Part shown: positions 15,856-24,350 of the stretch, piece after piece | Layout of the letters: each line of letters begins with the position of its first letter | Numbering within the stretch: the first letter of the stretch is position 1 | Source of the DNA: a virus | DNA: 62,649 bases | IMG/VR virus record: IMGVR_UViG_3300017708_000776 | Coordinates: 1 to 62,649 of that record | Direction: 5' to 3' (one strand) | Translations under genes and position numbers: made by a program | The notes under the pieces: generated by a model | What the model saw: the letters and a program-made list of their open reading frames with translations, nothing else | What the model was told of the DNA's origin: nothing | Database searches by the model: none

Positions 15856-16219
15856 CTTTATAAACCTTCTGTTTCAATTCATTTATCTGTTCTCTTGTGA
15901 GAAGGGACAAGGCGGTTCTGGCTTTCTCATTATTATAACCATAATATTCCTTGACAACTTCCACGTCACTTTCGGATACAACCTTTTCCCACTTGGAGAA
16001 TCGCTTGCGTTTCCTAACCATATTTATAAGAAAATCGAATTGTAGACGGTTATCTATGTTGTGGTTTATATTCATTTCATTTGCATACAATACTGTATCT
16101 TTAAAGTATGACAAGGATCTATTTACCATGAAAGAGTTGTACCCTCTCTCGGCAAGATCATCTATCATGATATCTTTCTTAGTATTGTTTATTGCATTGA
16201 CATACTCAAATGGATTCAC
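15842..16219 (-). CDS. gp62: Clamp-loader small subunit (gp62)
   Basis: Forms the 4:1 clamp loader with gp44 that opens the gp45 ring. The best start is GTG at 16219, overlapping the glutaredoxin stop (GTGA) with GAGG 7 bases upstream, giving 125 residues beginning NPFEYVNAINNTKKDIM. YNSFMVNRSLSYFKDTVLYA and RKRKRFSKWEKVV correspond to the conserved parts of T4-type gp62, which is 187 residues in T4; marine forms are shorter. Position between gp44 and regA confirms it. Confidence 0.9.
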   Translation of the reverse strand: MNPFEYVNAINNTKKDIMIDDLAERGYNSFMVNRSLSYFKDTVLYANEMNINHNIDNRLQFDFLINMVRKRKRFSKWEKVVSESDVEVVKEYYGYNNEKARTALSLLTREQINELKQKVYKGGRK

Positions 16220-16503
16220 GACATATCCTCTACACCAGAATCTTGACCAGACCATGTTCCTTGCATAGCACTAATAAGATCTGAGTGAGTGAAATCTTTG
16301 GTATTGACATGATCAATGTGATAATCTCCAAAGTAAAGTTGTGGGACTGTTCTGTGTCCATTTTCTTTTAAAAAGTATTTTGATTCTATATCCTCACTAA
16401 CGTTTATAGTATCAAAGTTTACACCCCATTTGGTCAACTTGCTTTTCATAGCATCACAATAGGGACAATCATCTTTAGTAAATAATCTAAGTGAATTCGA
16501 CAT
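16216..16503 (-). CDS. Glutaredoxin
   Basis: Thiol-disulphide oxidoreductase of 95 residues with LFTKDDCPYCDAMKSKL (CPYC at 13-16), the cis-proline loop RTVPQLYFGDYHI and a final helix. It probably reduces ribonucleotide reductase or other phage enzymes, supplying electrons for dNTP synthesis. I use the ATG at 16503 (AGAGG 9 bases upstream), which overlaps gp44 by 17 bases; a longer frame starting at 16530 would lie deeper inside gp44. A glutaredoxin inserted between gp44 and gp62 is a departure from the T4 order. Confidence 0.9.
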   Translation of the reverse strand: MSNSLRLFTKDDCPYCDAMKSKLTKWGVNFDTINVSEDIESKYFLKENGHRTVPQLYFGDYHIDHVNTKDFTHSDLISAMQGTWSGQDSGVEDMS

Positions 16504-17416
16504 TTGCCATAACCTCTGTAAGACATGCAACTACGTTGAGTTCGTGATCAGCAACGAATGCATTTTTATACTGATAGTCTGCTAGTATTAGAACCAACTG
16601 TGGGATCGATGCAGGCGATACTTTTTGCGTGACACGATCATAGATAGATCTAAAAATAGAAGACGCATCTGTATCTATATTGTTTGCAACCCATGACCGC
16701 ATCTTTTTAAAGTCTTTTGTTTTAAGAAAAGTAAAAAGATCGTCATAGTTTTTATCTGATATGTTTGCCAACACTCCTGCGTCTATACGACCTGAGAGTG
16801 AATACCTTTGCAGTTCGTTTATCACACGTCTCCAGTCTGGATAGTGTTTAATAATAAGATCCGCAAGTGGTGTCTTATCGTAACCTATACCTTCCTCGTC
16901 TAGAATGTGTTGTGCTCTCTTCATGAACTGACCACAAAGTTTACCTTTGTCACCGCTGTTGAATTCATACACACCACACCGAGAATGCAGAGGTTCGATA
17001 ATTCTGTTCTTAAAGTTACAAGTAAGTATAAACCGACAGTTGTTGGCAAACTCTTCAATGAATCCACGAAGAGCAGGTTGGGTTGACTGTGGGTTTAGAT
17101 AATCTGCCTCATCAAGTATTACAACCTTGTACCCACCTTGAAGTGAGACAGTACTTGCAAACTGCTTGATCTTACCACGGAGTGTGTCTATATTACCCTC
17201 TTCGGAACCGTTGATGACAATATAGTCAAGGTCAAGCATATTGCATAAGGCCTTGGCGACTGTAGTCTTACCAAGACCTGCAGTGCCAGTGAACAACATA
17301 TTAGGAAGTTCACTAGACTCTACAATTTTAGTAAAAGTATTCTTTAAATCATCAGACAGAATACAGTCTGATATTGTTTGAGGGCGATACTTCTCTACCC
17401 ATAAGAATTGATCCAT
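16487..17416 (-). CDS. gp44: Clamp-loader large subunit, AAA+ ATPase (gp44)
   Basis: ATPase that loads the gp45 clamp. 309 residues (T4: 319). Conserved opening LWVEKYRPQTISDCIL, Walker A FTGTAGLGKTT (43-53), Walker B VVILDEADYL, sensor 1 FILTCNF, and the arginine-finger segment EPLHSRC. The GGAG site lies 7 bases before the ATG. It has its own early promoter and heads the gp44, glutaredoxin, gp62, regA, kinase series. Confidence 0.96.
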   Translation of the reverse strand: MDQFLWVEKYRPQTISDCILSDDLKNTFTKIVESSELPNMLFTGTAGLGKTTVAKALCNMLDLDYIVINGSEEGNIDTLRGKIKQFASTVSLQGGYKVVILDEADYLNPQSTQPALRGFIEEFANNCRFILTCNFKNRIIEPLHSRCGVYEFNSGDKGKLCGQFMKRAQHILDEEGIGYDKTPLADLIIKHYPDWRRVINELQRYSLSGRIDAGVLANISDKNYDDLFTFLKTKDFKKMRSWVANNIDTDASSIFRSIYDRVTQKVSPASIPQLVLILADYQYKNAFVADHELNVVACLTEVMANVEFT

Positions 17417-17439
17417 TCAAAATCTCCATCACAAAAAAC

Positions 17440-17468
17440 ATTATATCACATTTGAGTTTGAATGTAAA
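17440..17468 (-). promoter_or_regulatory. Early sigma-70-like promoter for gp44
   Basis: Minus strand: -35 TTTACA at 17463-17468, 17-bp spacer, -10 TATAAT at 17440-17445 preceded by TGA. It occupies the gap between gp44 and the 67-residue gene. Confidence 0.85.
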
Positions 17469-17470
17469 TC

Positions 17471-17674
17471 TTATTCTTCTGTCTCCATAGCTGCATCTTG
17501 TTGTAAGTTCTCTACAACTGATATTACTTGGATTGCTTGATCACGTAACTGACCAATAGTAGAGAGTTCTTCTCCCTTGAATCCACCACGTTGTGTTACC
17601 GCATCAACTACTGCAACCGTAGAACGTGATACTTGATTTGCGAGTTTCATCAACTCATCATATTTTTCTGCCAT
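17471..17674 (-). CDS. Small helical hypothetical protein after the clamp gene
   Basis: A 67-residue protein, MAEKYDELMKLANQVSRST then VAVVDAVTQRGGFKGEELST and an acidic end AAMETEE. It is predicted to be two helices joined by a glycine turn. Its ATG is one base after the gp45 stop, so the two are co-translated; the role may be linked to the sliding clamp. No family recognised. Confidence 0.72.
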   Translation of the reverse strand: MAEKYDELMKLANQVSRSTVAVVDAVTQRGGFKGEELSTIGQLRDQAIQVISVVENLQQDAAMETEE

Positions 17675-17675
17675 C

Positions 17676-18353
17676 TTATGCTCCGAATGTAGATGTTTTC
17701 TCTAGTGCAATCCAATACTTGACATTCACTTCTTTGTTCCTAAACTCACTGATCAACTTAGATGAAATACTCACCTGATAGTCGCCTTGTATGATTTTAA
17801 GATTGGATATATTTAGTACGAATTTAAAGTCCTGATCCGTTTTGTTAGAGTATGGTACATCAATAGAATATGCATTAGATGTAGCATTCTCATTGTCAAC
17901 CACAGAAAGAATTAACACACCATCGCCTGGAGTGACTGACACTTCATTATGTCCAAGAGTAGATGCAGCACTTCGCAGTTTACTAAGAGTGTTTGCGTCC
18001 AGATCAAACTGAACCTCGCACTCAGGCATGTTAATATCTTTCTGGGGTGACGTAAGGGTTTCTTCTGGAGAGAAGAAGTACCGAACCTTTGACCGACCAG
18101 TCTGATCTGATATAGTTACAGACTCATCTGTAAAATTCAGATTAGGTTGATCAACCAAAGACAAGACACCAATGAACTCTTTGAGATCATAGATGCCAAA
18201 CTTCTGGGCAAACTTATTATCGACTGTTGCAGTTGCAAGAACATTCTTTGCTTCACTGATAGTCTTAATAGTATTCCCTTCGTTTATTAGGATATTGGGA
18301 TTAATATCCGAAAAGTTTTTAAGAACGTTTAAGGTTTGTTCCTGTAATTCCAT
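17676..18353 (-). CDS. gp45: Sliding clamp (gp45)
   Basis: Trimeric DNA-encircling processivity factor that also recruits late transcription proteins. 225 residues (T4: 228). Characteristic parts are LKNFSDINPNILINEGNTIK, the KFGIYDLKEFIGVLSL strand-helix, FFSPEETL and the C-terminal ISSKLISEFRNKEVNVKYWI. Possible partners with short clamp-binding tails in this window are gp43 (TLEDFFA) and gp55 (DLSDFLK). Confidence 0.94.
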   Translation of the reverse strand: MELQEQTLNVLKNFSDINPNILINEGNTIKTISEAKNVLATATVDNKFAQKFGIYDLKEFIGVLSLVDQPNLNFTDESVTISDQTGRSKVRYFFSPEETLTSPQKDINMPECEVQFDLDANTLSKLRSAASTLGHNEVSVTPGDGVLILSVVDNENATSNAYSIDVPYSNKTDQDFKFVLNISNLKIIQGDYQVSISSKLISEFRNKEVNVKYWIALEKTSTFGA

Positions 18354-18381
18354 AATATACTCCGTGGGTTAAACTTAGATA

Positions 18382-18410
18382 ATTATACCACACTCTGACC
18401 TGAGTGTCAA
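18382..18410 (-). promoter_or_regulatory. Early sigma-70-like promoter for gp45
   Basis: Minus strand: consensus -35 TTGACA at 18405-18410, 17-bp spacer, -10 TATAAT at 18382-18387 preceded by TGG. It allows clamp production separately from gp46/gp47 upstream. Confidence 0.86.
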
Positions 18411-20116
18411 TACATTTTACTAAAGTTTCTTTCTTTTTTGAACTCGATTTTGTTTTCAAACTTGCCATCCAATATATCACCTTTGTGAGAAATTACAAAT
18501 ACATTTGTGTCCTCACCTAGTGTATACAATATCTTTAGTAGGTTTTCCACACCTTCGTGATCAAGTGACGAATCAAATGTCTCGTCAAGTATCAGTAAGT
18601 TAGTTGCTACTGAATTCTTCATCTTTGCAATCTGTCTCCAAGTAAACAACAAGGCCAAGTCGATACGTTGTTTCTCACCTTCACTGAATGAGTCGTAGGT
18701 AAATGCGTCTCTGTGTCTTGAACGTATTGTCTCTGCGAATGACTCATCTAAGTTAAAGTGTACAAAGAAGTCTAGGGTTTGCAAGTATTGGTTTGTAAGT
18801 TGATTGATTGCAGGTAGATACTGTTTTATGATCTTGGTTTTGATCCCAGTATCTTTCAACATTTCCATCATCACAGCATTGTAGTTGTGTTGTTCTGATG
18901 TTTCGAACTTACTCTCCATCATAGATTGCTTATCTTGTTTCATAGTCTCGCAATCTTCTTGTGCGGCAGATAGATCTGCAGTCACCTCTTTATCTAAGAA
19001 CTTCTGATACTCACCAATAGTTTTCTGTAAGGATGAGATCTCCTTGTTGTTAGATGTAATTTGTGTAAACTTGTCTCTGAGAGATTTAAGAGTTTTGTTT
19101 GTCTCAGATATCTGTGTCTCTACCCACACTCCCTGATCACCTATAGACTTCTTCATAGATGTTAGAGACTTTGCTTCGTGTTTACATTCTTCTAAATTAC
19201 TTTTACGCAAATCATCTGCAAGTTCTTGTTTACATTCTGGGCATGTGTCGTTCTCATCATAGAACTTTGCACGTTTACCTACACCAGACATCTTTGTTTT
19301 AATGTCTTGACTCTTGAGTAACAAGTCTTGTTTTCTATCTGACAAACTATTTAACGAATCTTCGGTAGACTTGATATCCTCATCAAGACCATCACTCAGT
19401 TCATTGTTTTGAATTTGGATACTATCTATTTCTGACTGAGAGGATTCTATTCTCTGTTCATATTCTTTCTTATTATCCTCTGTTAGTGATTTGATGTCAC
19501 GTATATACTTCTCTTGCGTCTCTATCTTATTGTTGTAGATGTCAATCTTGTAGTTTAGATCCTGCAGTTTATCCTTGACAATGTTCTGCTTTTCCTTTAA
19601 GATAGTATTCATCTTAGAGAACACATTGATGTCCAGAAGATCCTCTATTACATCCCTGCGATGTCCACTCTGAAGTTGCATAAAGGGAATAAAAGAGGAG
19701 GAACCCAATACTACGACCTGATGAAAGGACTTGTGATTCAGTTTGAGAATGTTTTGTTCAAGGATCTTCTGGTACTCTTTGGCATGTGATGATTGATTTA
19801 TCATCAGGCCATTCTTGTGTATCTCAAATACATTTGGTTTTATACCTCGTGTAACCACGAAGTCATTGTCGCCTATAGAAAACTTAACAATAACCAACGT
19901 GCCTTTACCGTTGATCGAATTGACCAACTGAGACTTAGTAATATTTCTGTGAGGTTTACCGAATAGTGCAAAGGATATAGCATCGAGCATAGTGGACTTA
20001 CCTGCACCATTATGTCCGACAACCAAAGTACTCTTTGACTTATCTAAATCAACTGTTGTCCACTTATCACCTGTAGACAGAAAGTTCTTCCAGTTTACCT
20101 CTTTAAATCTTATCAT
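18407..20116 (-). CDS. gp46: SbcC/Rad50-like recombination nuclease subunit (gp46)
   Basis: ATPase subunit of the end-resection nuclease that feeds UvsX. 569 residues (T4: 560). N-terminal Walker A VVGHNGAGKSTMLDAISFAL (33-52), long coiled coils on both sides of a CxxC zinc hook (DTCPECKQEL, near residue 290), and a C-terminal signature plus Walker B (SFSEGEKQRIDLA, then LLILDETFDSSLD). It overlaps the gp47 stop by 4 bases, so the two subunits are co-translated. Confidence 0.96.
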   Translation of the reverse strand: MIRFKEVNWKNFLSTGDKWTTVDLDKSKSTLVVGHNGAGKSTMLDAISFALFGKPHRNITKSQLVNSINGKGTLVIVKFSIGDNDFVVTRGIKPNVFEIHKNGLMINQSSHAKEYQKILEQNILKLNHKSFHQVVVLGSSSFIPFMQLQSGHRRDVIEDLLDINVFSKMNTILKEKQNIVKDKLQDLNYKIDIYNNKIETQEKYIRDIKSLTEDNKKEYEQRIESSQSEIDSIQIQNNELSDGLDEDIKSTEDSLNSLSDRKQDLLLKSQDIKTKMSGVGKRAKFYDENDTCPECKQELADDLRKSNLEECKHEAKSLTSMKKSIGDQGVWVETQISETNKTLKSLRDKFTQITSNNKEISSLQKTIGEYQKFLDKEVTADLSAAQEDCETMKQDKQSMMESKFETSEQHNYNAVMMEMLKDTGIKTKIIKQYLPAINQLTNQYLQTLDFFVHFNLDESFAETIRSRHRDAFTYDSFSEGEKQRIDLALLFTWRQIAKMKNSVATNLLILDETFDSSLDHEGVENLLKILYTLGEDTNVFVISHKGDILDGKFENKIEFKKERNFSKMY

Positions 20117-21174
20117 GCAATTTCCAGTGCCTGTGCTTCAGTCATGAGTTCTCGCATCTGAATCTTAATCTTATCTTTGTCCAGATCCGTATCTACACCA
20201 TCAACGTATGAATCTACGATCTTTGGTGTATCATCAAACTCCATGTTATCATCATGTACATTTTCACCTGTGAACTCTTGAAAGTTCTCTGCAATCTTTA
20301 GTTCGTGTATATTCTCGTTTTGAATACGGTCAATAAACCGATCAAATAAAAATGTGTCTTTCTTATTGACAACCACAACCTTCACAAACTTCTGTGCACA
20401 CTGTGATACGTCATAGTTATTATAGTCTATTTTGTCGTCATTGTAAAGCACTTTATGAAATAAAGTATGTGGATTTAGAATCTTTTCCACTTCTCTAGTT
20501 TCTGTATCTATCACATGGAAATACTTTTTGTCATGTGCGTCAGACCAGAAGAACTCCATCTGTGATCCAAGATACCATATGTTATCCTGTTGTGATCCTA
20601 CATGGAAGTGACCAGTCAGTACCTTCTCAAACTTAGAAAAGATCTTACGATCCATACCATGTATGTTCTTGATACCACGCATCATTTCGAAACCATCTAG
20701 TTCAAGATGTGCACCACACCAATCAGCCTTACAGTTCTTAATGAACTTCATAGTATCGTCATAGTTCTCTTGGTTGATCCAAGGGATCATTGCCATCTTG
20801 AGAGATCCATACTCCATGACTGTGGGTTCCATAATGATATGGATCTCGTTCATGTAGTAACCAAGTAGTTCTTTCAGAGAATTTAAATCATTTGTATTTT
20901 TGTAATACGTGTCATGGTTGCCTGGGATAATATCCATTCGCATACCAAGTTCACGCATAGGATCTAGAAATGATTTACGACTATGGTTCTGTGCCTTAAA
21001 GTTCATGAACTTACGATTATCATAATAATCGCCAAGGTGAACAATTTGTTTGATATCATTGTCTTTACAATAAGGGAAAAAAACTTTAGAGTAAAAATCA
21101 GCAGCATTATTAAGAAAAATATCAGAACTATTTCTAGTACCACAGTGAGTGTCATTTAATACCGCAACCTTCAT
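20113..21174 (-). CDS. gp47: SbcD/Mre11-like nuclease subunit (gp47)
   Basis: Calcineurin-like phosphoesterase that forms the Mre11-Rad50-type complex with gp46. 353 residues (T4: 339). Metal-binding motifs in order: LNDTHCG (D-x-H), HLGDYYDNR, PGNHDTYYKN and GHFHVGSQ. It overlaps gp55 by 4 bases upstream. It provides resected 3' ends for recombination-dependent replication. Confidence 0.96.
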   Translation of the reverse strand: MKVAVLNDTHCGTRNSSDIFLNNAADFYSKVFFPYCKDNDIKQIVHLGDYYDNRKFMNFKAQNHSRKSFLDPMRELGMRMDIIPGNHDTYYKNTNDLNSLKELLGYYMNEIHIIMEPTVMEYGSLKMAMIPWINQENYDDTMKFIKNCKADWCGAHLELDGFEMMRGIKNIHGMDRKIFSKFEKVLTGHFHVGSQQDNIWYLGSQMEFFWSDAHDKKYFHVIDTETREVEKILNPHTLFHKVLYNDDKIDYNNYDVSQCAQKFVKVVVVNKKDTFLFDRFIDRIQNENIHELKIAENFQEFTGENVHDDNMEFDDTPKIVDSYVDGVDTDLDKDKIKIQMRELMTEAQALEIA

Positions 21175-21767
21175 TTAAGAAAGTCCGACAAGTCTGAGTC
21201 AGCATGTACTGCACGTTTCTTTCTTTGTTTTTCTTCTTTAGCAAATGCTTTCACTTCTGTATCCTGTGTTCTTACTTTGTCTATACGATCTCTGAGTGTG
21301 TCAACAAAAGATCCAACCACATTCATTGCGTAGTCATCACTCATGTCACCATCAACAAAACTTTCTATTCCAGATCTTGTTAAGTATTTTAATTTAATGT
21401 CTTGTTGTTTTTTCTCTTTGGCAATCCTGCGTAGAAACGCATACCATGTTATTTGTGTAAAGTATGCAAACGCATTTGGTTTACCAGTTCGGGTTGCGGC
21501 CTCTATGTCGTAGTTCTCTACTGCTTTCAAACAATTTTCAACTGCATCCATGACCATTTCTTCGCGGTATGTGTAGCGAATAAAATTAGATTTGTGAGAC
21601 AAACCTTCAGCGATACTAAGAAAACACTGAGCTATATAATTTGGTACTACTGGAAGAGTTTTACTTGCTTGCTTTGCTTCGTTAACTGTTTTGACATAAC
21701 TGACAACTGCCTGAGAAAAATCAGCGTTATTAACGTAGTGTTCGCTTTTTCTATTTTTTCGTGGCAT
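21171..21767 (-). CDS. gp55: Late-transcription sigma factor (gp55)
   Basis: Sigma-70-family factor that directs host RNA polymerase to TATAAATA late promoters. 198 residues (T4: 185). The conserved core reads MVMDAVENCLKAVENYD, then NAFAYFTQITWYAFLRRIAK, corresponding to sigma region 2 (core binding and -10 recognition). The final DSDLSDFLK is a candidate clamp-binding tail for gp45-dependent activation. At least six intergenic TATAAATA elements in the window fit its expected target. It has its own early promoter. Confidence 0.93.
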   Translation of the reverse strand: MPRKNRKSEHYVNNADFSQAVVSYVKTVNEAKQASKTLPVVPNYIAQCFLSIAEGLSHKSNFIRYTYREEMVMDAVENCLKAVENYDIEAATRTGKPNAFAYFTQITWYAFLRRIAKEKKQQDIKLKYLTRSGIESFVDGDMSDDYAMNVVGSFVDTLRDRIDKVRTQDTEVKAFAKEEKQRKKRAVHADSDLSDFLK

Positions 21768-21789
21768 TTCAATTTCCTTTCATAACTAT

Positions 21790-21818
21790 ATTATACCAAA
21801 AATATAAGGTAATGTAAA
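21790..21818 (-). promoter_or_regulatory. Early sigma-70-like promoter for gp55
   Basis: Minus strand: -35 TTTACA at 21813-21818, 17-bp spacer, -10 TATAAT at 21790-21795 preceded by TGG. It stands back to back with the plus-strand promoter at 21854-21882. Confidence 0.85.
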
Positions 21819-21853
21819 ATGTTATTTTTTTATTTCAAACATAAAAATAATGC

Positions 21854-21882
21854 TTGACAGAATCGTAAAATAGGTGTATAAT
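21854..21882 (+). promoter_or_regulatory. Plus-strand consensus promoter, antisense to the gene cluster
   Basis: Plus strand: perfect -35 TTGACA at 21854-21859, 17-bp spacer, perfect -10 TATAAT at 21877-21882. It is as good as any minus-strand early promoter here but faces the other way. Transcription would start near 21889, pass the G-run at about 21903-21908 and run antisense into the 21913-22404 gene and uvsW. No plus-strand gene is evident downstream. The 145-base gap it lies in is otherwise AT-rich and non-coding. Confidence 0.72.
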
Positions 21883-21912
21883 TAATATGCGCCTTTAGGA
21901 TAGGGGGGAATA

Positions 21913-22404
21913 CTAGTGTATCTTATCTGAGGGCGGGAAGAGATGTATGATGTTTGTGTCTCCCGAATCAAGATCCATTTGGGTTTCTAACAACCTATCC
22001 TCATAAAACTTTTCTTGTAAGTACTCTGCAATCTCATCTCTCGACATATCTGTTGTGTCCATCATGACTTCGTCTATGTTAAGACTTCGTTTCCCCTTCA
22101 TATCCTGAGATTCTAGAATGATGTCGAGGGCGTTTTTGAAATGTAACTTGAGTATGGAAGAGGGTGTCGCCTCACCGAGAATGTGATCTGGATTGATTGC
22201 ACTTAATTCATTTATATCCTCTTGGAATGAAACCCAAGGTTTGAATGAATAATACCTGACATTCTGATCGAAGTCTTCCGCATGAAATACTTTTAAGATC
22301 TTACGAGCAATGATATCTCCATTATGGTTATCAGTCTCATCGACATCCATAACCTCACAAACAATCTCATCGTTGTTAGTTAATTTAAATTGTCTTAGTT
22401 TCAT
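21913..22404 (-). CDS. Conserved-type hypothetical protein after uvsW
   Basis: A 163-residue protein starting MKLRQFKLTNNDEIVCEVMD, which looks like a small beta-barrel (Sm-like) N-terminal half, followed by WVSFQEDINELSAINPDHIL and an acidic helical C-terminus. It overlaps uvsW by 4 bases, so it is made with the helicase. I recognise no named family. A role in recombination, repair or RNA handling is suggested only by place. Confidence 0.75.
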   Translation of the reverse strand: MKLRQFKLTNNDEIVCEVMDVDETDNHNGDIIARKILKVFHAEDFDQNVRYYSFKPWVSFQEDINELSAINPDHILGEATPSSILKLHFKNALDIILESQDMKGKRSLNIDEVMMDTTDMSRDEIAEYLQEKFYEDRLLETQMDLDSGDTNIIHLFPPSDKIH

Positions 22405-23891
22405 AGATCTATCACTACCGTTTTACAATTGAACTGTTCTTTTTTATATATTTTTTCTCGTTCTTCAGAATGTAATAGAGAATAATTCCTTCTCTTCATC
22501 CAACTAATATCATCACTAATATCATACAATGTGGTTTCCCTTCCATCATCACTTTTTCTTAGGCCTCTACCAATAGATTGCAACACTCTAATTTGTGATT
22601 TGCTAGGTGATGCAAAGATTATATTGTGTAGGTTTCTTATATTTATACCTGTGGAAAACGTACCGAGTGATGCAACCACAATTGCATTATCCATTCCTTC
22701 TACGATACCTCGTATTGCTTCCCTGTCAGATGTATTAGTTTCACCAGATACAAAGTATACTTTTCTGTCTTCTGCTTTGTCTCTTATTAAGTTATGTATA
22801 GGTTTACCATGTTTGTCAACATAATTGAATAATACTAGTGTGTTACCTTCTAAGTCTAGTGCTAGGTTCCTGATAAATTTATTCCGTTTTTCGTGGCCAA
22901 CGATAAAGTCAATTTCTTCTTGGTAGGTTTTTTTCCCGAAAGTTTTACGTAACTCTCGTCCATATGAAAGAATGAGTCTCCTGATAGTGAGCGGGGCAAG
23001 AGTATCGTTGTCCTGTAATTGCTTCGTAGTGACGACTTTATATATCTTCCCGAATAGTCCTTGTAAAACCAACTCATGCGTTTGTGATCCATCTAGTGTT
23101 CCTGTTGTTCCAAATCTATATTCTGCTTCTGTACATTTGTTCATTATGTTCATCAATGACTTTGACTTGAACCCATGCACCTCATCACCAAAGACACACC
23201 CAAATTGTTCGAACCATACTTTAGGCATTTTGTAGATAGATTGCCATGTAGATATCACGATTGCGGAGTCAACTGCTTTGTCTTTACCAGAGTATATCTT
23301 ATGCATCCCACCTTCAGACATACCATAGTTTATAAAGTCACTGTGCATCTGTTCTACCAATGAAGTAGTAGGAACAATGACCAATACTCTACCACCTTTA
23401 GGATATGACCGACCATCAGTCAACATTGCCAACCAGAACCTTGCAAGTGCATAGATCATATATGACTTACCAGAACCTGTCGGTGATAATAGAATTGCAC
23501 GTTTACGAACCAACGCCTCTCCCACTGACTGAAACTGATAGTCTCTCAATGGGAATGGTAAATCTAAATCATTTAAAAATTCAGTAAGAACTCTGGGTTT
23601 GATGTGAGTTCTATCATCTGGTTTACCGTATTGACTTTCCTCTGCTAATAGGTTATACTGTCTCTTGTCAGAGAACTCCAAAAGATGATAGTACAACCCA
23701 GCGGGTAGTGTACGTTCTCTTAGTGTGAAGAGACGTATCTTTCCATCCCACAATTTATTGCGGAATGCAGGCATGAACTTGTAGCCAGGCACAAAGAACG
23801 AAAAGTATTCGTTTAGTTCTTGCGCTGTACCACTGTCACATTCAATTTGTAAATCGGAATGGTTTAGTTTCCTGACTCGAATTGCTTCCAC
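22401..23891 (-). CDS. uvsW: UvsW DNA/RNA helicase
   Basis: Superfamily 2 helicase that unwinds branched DNA and R-loops and shuts down origin-dependent replication. 496 residues (T4: 502). Motif I LLSPTGSGKSYMIYALA (near 137), motif II GDEVH (near 234), motif III TTGTLDGS, and motif VI QSIGRGLRKSDDGR. The N-terminal 100 residues form the substrate-recognition domain of UvsW. It overlaps uvsY by 28 bases. Confidence 0.95.
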   Translation of the reverse strand: MEAIRVRKLNHSDLQIECDSGTAQELNEYFSFFVPGYKFMPAFRNKLWDGKIRLFTLRERTLPAGLYYHLLEFSDKRQYNLLAEESQYGKPDDRTHIKPRVLTEFLNDLDLPFPLRDYQFQSVGEALVRKRAILLSPTGSGKSYMIYALARFWLAMLTDGRSYPKGGRVLVIVPTTSLVEQMHSDFINYGMSEGGMHKIYSGKDKAVDSAIVISTWQSIYKMPKVWFEQFGCVFGDEVHGFKSKSLMNIMNKCTEAEYRFGTTGTLDGSQTHELVLQGLFGKIYKVVTTKQLQDNDTLAPLTIRRLILSYGRELRKTFGKKTYQEEIDFIVGHEKRNKFIRNLALDLEGNTLVLFNYVDKHGKPIHNLIRDKAEDRKVYFVSGETNTSDREAIRGIVEGMDNAIVVASLGTFSTGINIRNLHNIIFASPSKSQIRVLQSIGRGLRKSDDGRETTLYDISDDISWMKRRNYSLLHSEEREKIYKKEQFNCKTVVIDL

Positions 23892-24310
23892 TTAATTATA
23901 TTACCTATTGTCTGATGTCGCCAGTTAAGATTATTTATAATCTCACTTAACGTCTCAATCACAGTCTTGTAATACTCTATCTTCTCTTCAGACTTCTGTA
24001 TCTCTGGATCTGAATTGTAGTAGTGTTCCATTTCACCTTTGAGTATCTTTAGACCGTTAAAAGGATCTGGTTCCCAACCTTTCTCTTCTAACTCTTCTTG
24101 AGACATCTTTCCATTGTAATATAACCACTTGTCTTTCAATAAAGACTTCTGTGCAAACTCTGCACGTTTCAACATGAGTTTTGTTTGGGATAAAATTTCT
24201 AGATACTTGGCATGTAACGTAGGAGTCACACGTGATGATTCATCAAGTCGTATCTGATTTATTTCGCAGTCCTTAGACCACATTTCATGTATTTGTTTCA
24301 AGTCAATCAT
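23864..24310 (-). CDS. uvsY: UvsY recombination mediator
   Basis: Loads UvsX on gp32-coated single-stranded DNA. 148 residues (T4: 137). The pattern LKQIHEMWSKDCEINQIRLD, TPTLHAKYLEILSQTKLML and NWRHQTIGNIIKWKQFESG matches T4 UvsY along its length; the protein is all-helical. Its overlap with uvsW and a dedicated early promoter mirror the T4 uvsY-uvsW region. Confidence 0.92.
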   Translation of the reverse strand: MIDLKQIHEMWSKDCEINQIRLDESSRVTPTLHAKYLEILSQTKLMLKRAEFAQKSLLKDKWLYYNGKMSQEELEEKGWEPDPFNGLKILKGEMEHYYNSDPEIQKSEEKIEYYKTVIETLSEIINNLNWRHQTIGNIIKWKQFESGN

Positions 24311-24316
24311 AAAGTT

Positions 24317-24345
24317 ATTATATCACAATATTTGTATAATGTAAA
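24317..24345 (-). promoter_or_regulatory. Early sigma-70-like promoter for uvsY-uvsW
   Basis: Minus strand: -35 TTTACA at 24340-24345, 17-bp spacer, -10 TATAAT at 24317-24322 preceded by TGA. Lies in the 40-base gap after the propeller fibre gene, restarting early transcription after a late gene. Confidence 0.85.
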
Positions 24346-24350
24346 GTTAT

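Noticed and set aside
21883-21950. Possible tRNA or riboswitch after the plus-strand promoter
   Set aside because: I could not form a cloverleaf or a convincing stable structure; the G-run and surrounding bases show no matching acceptor stem.
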